Of a stretch of 64,000 bases of DNA, positions 36,731 through 44,000 are shown piece after piece. The stretch lies in the NCBI RefSeq assembly GCF_000718005.1, contig NZ_JODV01000002.1; one strand, given 5' to 3'. The DNA comes from Actinoalloteichus_B caeruleus (lineage in GTDB: Bacteria > Actinomycetota > Actinomycetes > Mycobacteriales > Pseudonocardiaceae). A program made the position numbers and the translations under genes. The notes beneath the pieces are model-generated. The model saw only the letters and a program-made list of their open reading frames with translations, did no database searches and was not told where the DNA came from. How positions within the stretch are numbered: the first letter of the stretch is position 1; each line of letters begins with the position of its first letter.

Positions 36731-37513
36731 TCAGCCCCGCGGGGTGGTCGCCACGACGAAGATCCGCCGGAAGGGGAACCACGTCGTGCCGTCCGCCCGA
36801 CGCGGATAGGCCTCCCGGAGCAGCGGGGCGAGGTCCTCTCGGAACTCACGCCACCCGGCGTCGTCGAGCTGGGTCCGCACCGGACGGAGACCCGTTCCGC
36901 TGAGCCATTCCAGGACCGGGTCCTCGCCGGTCAGCCGCTGGAGGTAGGTGGTCTCCCACGCGTCGACCGCGCACCCGGCCGCCGCCAGGAGGTCGCCGTA
37001 CTCGGCGGGGGTGGAGACGACGTCGGCGCGGGCGACGAGCGCGTCGCCGAGCCGTTCCCGCCAGCGGGTCGTGGTGGCGACCTGGCGGGCGCTGACATGC
37101 GCGGGGCTGCCCTGGTTCCCGGGGACCTGGAAGGCGATGGTCGCGCCAGCCGGGAGCTCCCGCGTCCAACGGCGGAGCAGCTCCCGGTGCTCGGGGACCC
37201 ACTGGAGGAGGGCGTTGGCGACGACGACGTCGGTGTCCGGGCTCGGGTGCCACTCCCGGACGTCTCCCAGCTCCGCCGCCAGTCCGAGCGCGCGGGCCTC
37301 CTCGACCATCTCGGGCGAGGAGTCGAGCGCCTCGACCGTGGCGGTGGGCCACCGGCGAGGTAGGTCGGCGGTGAGGTTGCCGGGGCCGCAGCCGAGGTCG
37401 ACGACCCGGCGGGGCGCGGTCGTCCTGACCCGGGCGAGCAGGTCGTGGAAGGGGCGGCCCCGCTCCTCGGCGAAGGTGAGGTAGGTGGCGGGGTCCCACT
37501 GGGGGTTCTGCAT
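36731..37513 (-). CDS. tam: Trans-aconitate 2-methyltransferase-like SAM methyltransferase
   Basis: 260 residues. Class I methyltransferase with motif I VVDLGCGPGNLT, motif II near VEALDSSPEM, and ANALLQWVPEH, the post-II sequence typical of Tam. The N-terminal QWDPATYLTF pattern also fits trans-aconitate methyltransferases, which esterify trans-aconitate formed from cis-aconitate. The ATG at 37513 has GGAGG four bases upstream. An AT-rich palindrome lies immediately upstream (37523-37542), suggesting repression by a dimeric regulator. Confidence 0.85.
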   Translation of the reverse strand: MQNPQWDPATYLTFAEERGRPFHDLLARVRTTAPRRVVDLGCGPGNLTADLPRRWPTATVEALDSSPEMVEEARALGLAAELGDVREWHPSPDTDVVVANALLQWVPEHRELLRRWTRELPAGATIAFQVPGNQGSPAHVSARQVATTTRWRERLGDALVARADVVSTPAEYGDLLAAAGCAVDAWETTYLQRLTGEDPVLEWLSGTGLRPVRTQLDDAGWREFREDLAPLLREAYPRRADGTTWFPFRRIFVVATTPRG

Positions 37514-37522
37514 CAAGCCTCC

Positions 37523-37542
37523 AAAACCGTACGTACGTTTTT
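37523..37542. promoter_or_regulatory. Inverted repeat upstream of tam
   Basis: AAAACCGTAC/GTACGTTTTT matches its own reverse complement at nine of ten positions per arm. It begins 10 bases before the tam start codon, inside an AT-rich stretch, the position expected for a TetR/PadR-type operator. The identity of the regulator is unknown. Confidence 0.5.
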
Positions 37543-38142
37543 TATACTAAGCGGGGTGGAGCGAGTTCGGGAAGGGGTCGGTCGTGCGGATCGCGAAGCC
37601 CGTCGCGGCCGGGCCCCGGGGAGCGCACCCCCGGCGGGGAACGGGGCGTCTCCGCGTTCGCCGTCGCCCACGGGGTCGGGTGGTCCGATCCTCCCGCCGG
37701 CTCCCCGCGTGACGGAGGCGGCCGTCGCGTTTTCACTCGAACGGTTCACATTCGTGTGGGCCGTCGGTCCGCTTCCGGAAAGGCCCCGGGTCGCGGGGCG
37801 AATTCCCGGTTCCCGTCGTCGGCGGCGTTCGAGACCCACCTCGACCGCCGTGGCGGTCCCGGGCGGGGCGGCCCGTCCCGGACCCGGCCCTCGAGGGCGT
37901 ACCGGCTCCGTTGGCCCGCCATCTCCCCTCCCGGAACTGGATGTGCCGCCGAAGCGATCCCGGTGCGCGGGTGGGCGTGAGGCATCGGGGTTCGGGGGAG
38001 TCGCAGGTAGGGCGGCCAGGGGGACGCTGGAGTGGTGCCGGTCCCGTATTCCCCGACCGGTGGATCGCTCATGGTGCGGAACTGGGCGGTGACCGGCCGA
38101 GAATGTCGACGGAAACGATGCACTTTTGGCATTGGAGTGAAT

Positions 38143-38170
38143 TGACTGCACTGTGGTGTGCAATAGATCG
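38143..38170 (+). promoter_or_regulatory. Possible promoter/operator of the PKS locus
   Basis: TTGACT (38143-38148) resembles a -35 box and is followed by the palindrome TGCAC-N6-GTGCA (38147-38162), which would lie in the spacer of the promoter; TAGATC (38164-38169) is a weak -10 candidate. The first start codon of the locus is about 100 bases downstream. Low-confidence motif reading. Confidence 0.35.
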
Positions 38171-38270
38171 AGTGCTAGGCCAGTAGCGTGAAGTGGTCTC
38201 TGTCGCCATTCCCGCTCCTGTGATTGTCTTTCGTCTGCTTCTGGGGAATGGACGAAGGAGAACGCGGGTC

Positions 38271-39395
38271 ATGACGGTCGCCATCACCGGAGCCACCGGT
38301 TTCCTCGGCATACACCTGGTCCGCGAACTGTTGGCCGAACACGACGAGTTGATCGTCCTGGTGCGCTCCTCCGGCCCGACCGCCCTCCGGCGGCTGATGC
38401 GCTTCTACGCCGAACTCGGCACGACACCGGCGGAGGTCCGCGACCTCCGGACCCGGCTGCGCCTTGTGCCGGTCGACCTCACCGCGCCGGGGCTCGGACT
38501 GCGGCCCCCCGCCTTCCGCGCGCTCGCCGACGAGATCGACGCTCTCTGGCACAGCGCGGGCGACACCGATCTCGGCGGTGGGCTGGCCGACCTGAGACGG
38601 ACCAACCTCGACGGGACCCGAGGCGTCCTGGCCCTGGCCCTGGCCGGCGAGCGCAGGCCGCGGGTGTACCACGTGAGCACCGCGTTCGTCGCCGGCCGTC
38701 GCCGGCACGGCACCGTGGAAGAGGACGACCTGGACGACAGCCACGGCTTCGAGAACTTCTACGAGCAGTCCAAGTTCGAGGCCGAGGTGCTGGTCCGCCG
38801 GTGGGCCACCGAACACGCCAGGCCGGTGGCGGTCCTCCGCCCGAGCGTCCTGGTCACCGACCGGGCCTTCCGGGGCCCGCGTCCAGGGCACCCGGTCGGG
38901 ATCCTGCTCCGCAGGATGGCCGACACGGTCCGCCAGCACCAGGAGCCCTCCACCGGGCGGGGGTCGGCCAGGACGGAGGTCCGCGTCGTCGGGGACCACG
39001 AGGCGCGGTTGAACTTCCTCCCCGTGGAGGAGGCCGCGCGGATGATGGTGCGGCTCGCGGCCAGCGGGACCACCGGCCTGGTCGACACCTACCACGTCGT
39101 CGCCCGGGACGACGTGTCCGTCCTGCTCCTCACGGGTCTCGTCGAACGGTTCCTACCACTGCGGATCCGCCTCGTCTCCGAGTTACCCGCGCCGCTGTCC
39201 GCCCTGGAGTTCGCGACCAGCCTGCAACCAGCCCTCGCCGGCTACCTGCTGCACCACCGTCGACTCGACGCCTCCCGGACCTGGTCCCGGCTCGGTGGGA
39301 CCGCCGGAACCAGCGAGCCGTCCCCTCCCCGGATCGACCTGGACTACCTGTCCGCGGCGATGCGCCGGCCACCGCTGCTGGGCGCGAGCGACTGA
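38271..39395 (+). CDS. Thioester-reductase-like SDR protein of the PKS locus
   Basis: 374 residues of an extended SDR fold: ITGATGFLGIHLV binds NAD(P)H, STAFVAGRRR and YEQSKFEAE supply the catalytic Ser/Tyr-x3-Lys set. The segment LWHSAGDTDL and the later LNFLPVEEAARMM match the thioester-reductase (TD/R) domains that release carrier-bound acyl chains as aldehydes or alcohols. It stands alone, without an adenylation or carrier domain. It is first in a four-gene run ending at 52280, 14 bases before the pfaD-like gene, so it is the likely release enzyme (inference). It carries a rare TTA codon at 39183-39185. The ATG at 38271 is preferred over an upstream in-frame GTG at 38193. Confidence 0.82.
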   Translation: MTVAITGATGFLGIHLVRELLAEHDELIVLVRSSGPTALRRLMRFYAELGTTPAEVRDLRTRLRLVPVDLTAPGLGLRPPAFRALADEIDALWHSAGDTDLGGGLADLRRTNLDGTRGVLALALAGERRPRVYHVSTAFVAGRRRHGTVEEDDLDDSHGFENFYEQSKFEAEVLVRRWATEHARPVAVLRPSVLVTDRAFRGPRPGHPVGILLRRMADTVRQHQEPSTGRGSARTEVRVVGDHEARLNFLPVEEAARMMVRLAASGTTGLVDTYHVVARDDVSVLLLTGLVERFLPLRIRLVSELPAPLSALEFATSLQPALAGYLLHHRRLDASRTWSRLGGTAGTSEPSPPRIDLDYLSAAMRRPPLLGASD

Positions 39396-39409
39396 CCGGA
39401 GGAGCACCG

Positions 39410-41026
39410 ATGGCCGTGTCACCCCCGCACCCCTCGACCAACCTCCCGACCTGGCGGCCGGCCGAACTGCCGCCGGCCTTCACCGCCCACGAGCTCCCCG
39501 ACGCCCTGCACCGCATCCGGGAACCCCTGCACGTCGTCCGCGACCGGGACGGCCACTACGGGCTCGGCGTCGGCGGCGGACCGGGCAGCGGGCCGCACGG
39601 GTACCCACTGGTCGGCTCCCTCCCGCCCTCCTACCCCGAATGGCTGGGCGACCGCTCCTTCCTCGACGCCCACGGGGTCCGCTTCCCCTACGTCGCCGGG
39701 GAGATGGCCAACGGGATCGCCGGCACCCGGATGGTGACCGCCCTGGCCAGGGCGGACCTGCTCGGTTTCCTCGGGGCCGCCGGTCTCGGCCTGACCGAGG
39801 TCGGGAAGGCGGTGGACGAGCTCGTCGCGGCCCTGCCCGGCCGCCGGAACTGGGGGGTCAACCTGATCCACTCGCCCGCCGAACCGGACCTCGAACGGGC
39901 GGTCGCGGAGCTGCTGCTGGACCGCGAGGTGCCCTGCGTCTCGGTGTCGGCGTTCATGGACCTCACCCCGACCGTCGTCCGCTGCGCGGCCACCGGACTC
40001 CGCCGGGGGCCGCGAGGGGAGGTGCTGCGCCGCACCCGGATGTTCGCCAAGGTGTCGCGCCCGGAGACCGCCGCGCTGTTCCTGGCACCGGCTCCCGACC
40101 GACTGCTGCGCGGGCTGGTCGACAGGGGCGAGCTGACACCGGAGGAGGCGGCCCTGGCCGCCACCGTTCCGGTGGCCGAGGACGTCACCGTCGAGGGGGA
40201 CAGCGGAGGTCACACGGACAACCGGCCGCTGGGGTGCGTGCTGCCGGTCGTCCTCGGCCTCCGTGACGAGCTGACCCGCCGCCACGGCTACCGGCGTCCG
40301 GTCCGGGTCGGGGCCGCCGGCGGACTGGGCACCCCCGAGGCGGTGGCGGCCGCGTTCGCGCTCGGCGCCGCCTACGTCGTGACCGGTTCGGTGAACCAGG
40401 CCTCGGTCGAGGCGAACCTGTCGCGGGAGGCCAAGGACATGCTCGCCAAGGCCGAGGTCACCGACGTCACGATGGCCCCCGCCGCGGACATGTTCGAGCT
40501 GGGCATCAGCCTCCAGGTGCTGCGCAGGGGCACCCTCTTCCCCTCCCGCGCCGGTCGGCTGCGGGTGCTCTACGAGTCGTACCCGTGCCTGGAGGCGCTG
40601 CCCGGCCCCGTGCGGGACACCCTCGAACGGGAGGTGCTGCACGCGTCCCTCGACGAGGTGTGGGCCAGGACCCGCCGGTTCTGGGAGCGGAGGAACCCGG
40701 CCGAACTCGTCAGGGCGGAGGGCGACCCCCGGCACCGCATGGCCCTGGTGTTCCGGTGGTACCTCGGCAGTTCCAGCCGGTGGGCCATCGAGGGCGCGGA
40801 GGACCGGCGGCTCGACTACCAGCTGTGGTGCGGTCCGGCGATGGGGGCCTTCAACCGGTGGGCGGCCGACGGGTGGCTCGCCGACCCCGAGAACCGGTCC
40901 GTCGTGCAGATCGCCCGGAACCTGCTGGAGGGGGCCGCCGTCGTCACCCGGGCCCACCAGGCCAGGACCCTCGGGGTCCCCGTACCGGCGCACGCCCTCC
41001 GATTCCGATCCCGACCGCTCGGTTGA
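39410..41026 (+). CDS. pfaD: PfaD-family enoyl reductase (2-nitropropane dioxygenase-like)
   Basis: 538 residues, the usual PfaD length. An FMN-dependent TIM barrel is shown by FPYVAGEMANGIAG, NWGVNLIHSP, VEGDSGGHTDNRP and GAAGGLGTPEAVAAAF with YVVTGSVNQAS, the phosphate-binding loops of PfaD/FabK-like proteins. The C-terminal third (FRWYLGSSSRWAI, QLWCGPAMGAFNRW) is specific to PfaD. In polyunsaturated fatty acid synthases this protein is the trans-acting enoyl reductase. The ATG follows GGAGGAGCACCG. It lies 14 bases after the thioester reductase gene and 30 bases before the first megasynthase, so it is almost certainly in the same operon. Confidence 0.92.
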   Translation: MAVSPPHPSTNLPTWRPAELPPAFTAHELPDALHRIREPLHVVRDRDGHYGLGVGGGPGSGPHGYPLVGSLPPSYPEWLGDRSFLDAHGVRFPYVAGEMANGIAGTRMVTALARADLLGFLGAAGLGLTEVGKAVDELVAALPGRRNWGVNLIHSPAEPDLERAVAELLLDREVPCVSVSAFMDLTPTVVRCAATGLRRGPRGEVLRRTRMFAKVSRPETAALFLAPAPDRLLRGLVDRGELTPEEAALAATVPVAEDVTVEGDSGGHTDNRPLGCVLPVVLGLRDELTRRHGYRRPVRVGAAGGLGTPEAVAAAFALGAAYVVTGSVNQASVEANLSREAKDMLAKAEVTDVTMAPAADMFELGISLQVLRRGTLFPSRAGRLRVLYESYPCLEALPGPVRDTLEREVLHASLDEVWARTRRFWERRNPAELVRAEGDPRHRMALVFRWYLGSSSRWAIEGAEDRRLDYQLWCGPAMGAFNRWAADGWLADPENRSVVQIARNLLEGAAVVTRAHQARTLGVPVPAHALRFRSRPLG

Positions 41027-41056
41027 CGGCCGGCCGGACCGACAGAGAGGCCCACG

Positions 41057-44000
41057 ATGTCATCTGAACCGGCAACGCCCCCGATCGCCGTCGTCGGCCT
41101 CGGCGTGCTCACCCCCGGCGCGGTCGGGGTCGAGGACTTCTGGCGGATGGTGTTGGAGCGTCGGGACCTGATCACCGACGTCCCCCGCCACCGGTGGCTG
41201 GTCGAGGACTACTACGACCCCGACCCCTCGGCGCCCGACCACAGCTACGTGCGGCGGGGCGGCTTCCTGTCCGATGTCGACTTCGACCCGATGTCCTACG
41301 GGATACCCCCGTCCACCCTCGCGGCCACCGACACCTCGCAACTGCTGGCCCTCGTGGTGGCGCGGCAGGTCTTCGACGCGATCGGCCTCGACGGGGTCGA
41401 CCGGGAACGGGTCGGCGTGATCCTGGGCGCCTCCACCCTGGACCTCATCCCCTACACGGCGACCCGCCTGCAGGGGCCGCTGCTGCGCCGGGTGATGCGC
41501 GAGCACGGGCTGTCCCCGGAGGACACCGAGCGCATCGCCGAACGGGTGGCCGAGCTCATCCCGCCCTGGACGGAGTCGACGTTCCCCGGCGGCCTGACCA
41601 ACGTCGTGGCCGGCCGGGTCGCCAACCGGTTCGACCTGCACGGGGTGAACCACACCACCGACGCCGCCTGCGCCAGCTCCTTCGCCGCGCTGGCCTCGGC
41701 GGTCGCGGAGCTGCGGCTGGGGCGTTCGGACCTCGTCCTCACCGGAGGGGTGGACACCTTCAACGACATCACCGCGTTCGTCGGGTTCAGCAAGACCCCG
41801 GCGTTGTCGCTGACCGGGGACTGCCGCCCGTTCTCGGATCGCGCCGACGGCACGATGCTGGGGGAGGCGTTGGGCATGCTCGCCCTGAAGCGGCTCGAGG
41901 ACGCCGAACGGGACGGCGACCGGGTGCACGCCCTCATCCGGGGAGTGGGGGCGTCCTCCGACGGGCGGAGCACGTCGATCTACGCCCCCCTCGAACAGGG
42001 CCAGCGCCGGGCCCTGCGGCACGCCTACGCCGAAGCCGGCTACGGGCCGGAGACGGTCGAACTGGTGGAGGCGCACGGCACGGCCACGCGGGCGGGTGAT
42101 GTCGCCGAGTTCACGGCGCTGCGCGCCGTGTTCGAGGAGACCGGTCGGGTCGACCGGCAGTGGTGCGCGCTCGGGTCGGTCAAGTCGCAGATCGGGCACA
42201 CGAAGTGCGCGGCGGGCGCGGTCGGGTTGATCAAGGCGGTGCTGGCGGTCCAGCAGGGTGTCCTCCCGCCGACGATCAAGGTGGACCGGCCCAACCCGGA
42301 GCTGGGCGTGGACGACAGCCCGTTCCACGTGAACACCCGAGCCCGTCCCTGGGTCCGGTCGGCTGACCACCCGCGGCGGGCCGCGGTGTCCAGTTTCGGT
42401 TTCGGCGGCAGCAACTTCCACGTCACCGTGGAGGAGTACCGGCCCCCGGTCGGAACGGGGGGCCGGCCGGCATGGCGGGTGCGGTCCTGCCCCGCCGAGC
42501 TCGTCCTGGTGTCCGCCGGCGGCCCGTCGGAGCTGGCCGAGGCGGCCCGCGCCCTGGACACCGGCCAGCCGCTGGCGGACCTCGCGCGCCGGTCCCAGGC
42601 GGACTTCCGGCGGGAGGCGCCCGCCCGGCTCGCCGTCGTCGTCGAGGCCGGTGGGGTCGACGCGCTCGGCGAGGCGGCCGACCTCGTGGAGCGCCGGCCC
42701 GACTCGTCCTTCGCGACTCCGGCCGGCTGGCACTACGGCGTCGGAGCGGTGAGCCCGGGGCGGGTCGGATTCCTGTTCCCGGGGCAGGGCAGCCAGTACG
42801 TCGGCATGGGCGCGGACCTGGCGGTGCACCTCTCCTCCGGGCGGGAGGCCTGGGACGAGGCCGCCGATCTCGACTTCGGGCCGGAGCTGCGCGATCGGGT
42901 CTTCCCGCCGCCCTCGTTCTCCGAGGACGAACTCCACGAGCGGCAGGAGCGGCTGACCGCCACCGGGTGGGCGCAGCCGGCGCTCGCGGCGCACTCCGCC
43001 GCGCTGTTGCGGGTGCTCCGTTCGGTCGGCCTGCGTCCCGACTGCGTGGCGGGACACAGTTTCGGGGAGGTCACCGCCCTGCACGCCGCCGGCGCCTTCG
43101 ACCTCGCCTCCCTGCTGCGGATCGCTCGGCGTCGCGGCGAGCTGATGGAGGCGGTGCCCGGGGACCCGGGCGTGATGCTGGCGGTCAGCGGACCCGCGGA
43201 GCGGGTGGCGGCGGTGTTGGGGGACCACCCGGGCTCGCGGGTGTGGGTGGCCAACCACAACGCGCCGGACCAGGTGGTGATCGCGGGGGCCACCGAGGCG
43301 GTGGCCGAGCTGGCCACGGCGCTGGCCGCCGAGGGGTTCTCCTCGACACCCCTGCGGACGGCGGCGGCGTTCCACACCCCCCTGGTGGCGGCGGTGACAG
43401 ATCCCCTGGCCGCCTTCCTCGCCGAGGTGGAGGCGCGGCCGCCCGGGGTCGAGGTGTTCGGGGGCGCCGACGCCCGGCCGTACCCGAGGGAGCCGGACGA
43501 GGTCCGCCGTCGCCTCGTGGAGCAGGCGACCCGGCCGGTGCTCTTCACCCAGGTGGTCGAGGAGATGTACGGCGCCGGTGTCCGCACCTTCGTCGAGGTC
43601 GGACCCTCGGCGGTGCTCACCGGTCTGGTGGGGCGTGTCCTGGCGGACCGCGACCACCTGGCGGTGCCCTTGGACCGACCAGGGCGGTGCGGCGTCAGGG
43701 TGCTGTGGGACGGCCTGGCGCGGCTGGCGGTCGCCGGGGTCCCACTGGACCGCACACAGCTGTGGGCGGGCTACGGCCCGACCCGGACAGGAACGGAGGT
43801 CGTGCCCAGGATGACGGTGCGCATCAACGGTGGGAACTACGGACGCCCCTACCCGCCTCCGGACGGCTCCGGTGAGCTCCCCGGTCCACCGGCGGCCCAT
43901 CCCGCTCCTCCGGGCCCCTCGAACGGTTCCGGGGTCGGCGCGGTACCAGTCCCACCAGCCGAGCCGTCGACACCGGCCCCCGCCGCGGAGGTCGGCGCGG

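Larger units (their letters stand above)
37514..38270 (+). other. Divergent regulatory region upstream of the PKS locus
   Basis: 757 bases between tam (minus) and the thioester reductase gene (plus). I see no gene. The two ends are markedly more AT-rich than the rest of the window. They hold a palindrome at 37523-37542 near tam and a TTGACT-containing segment with a palindrome at 38143-38170 near the PKS genes. GAAGGAG at about 38254-38260 serves the first PKS-locus gene. Confidence 0.55.
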
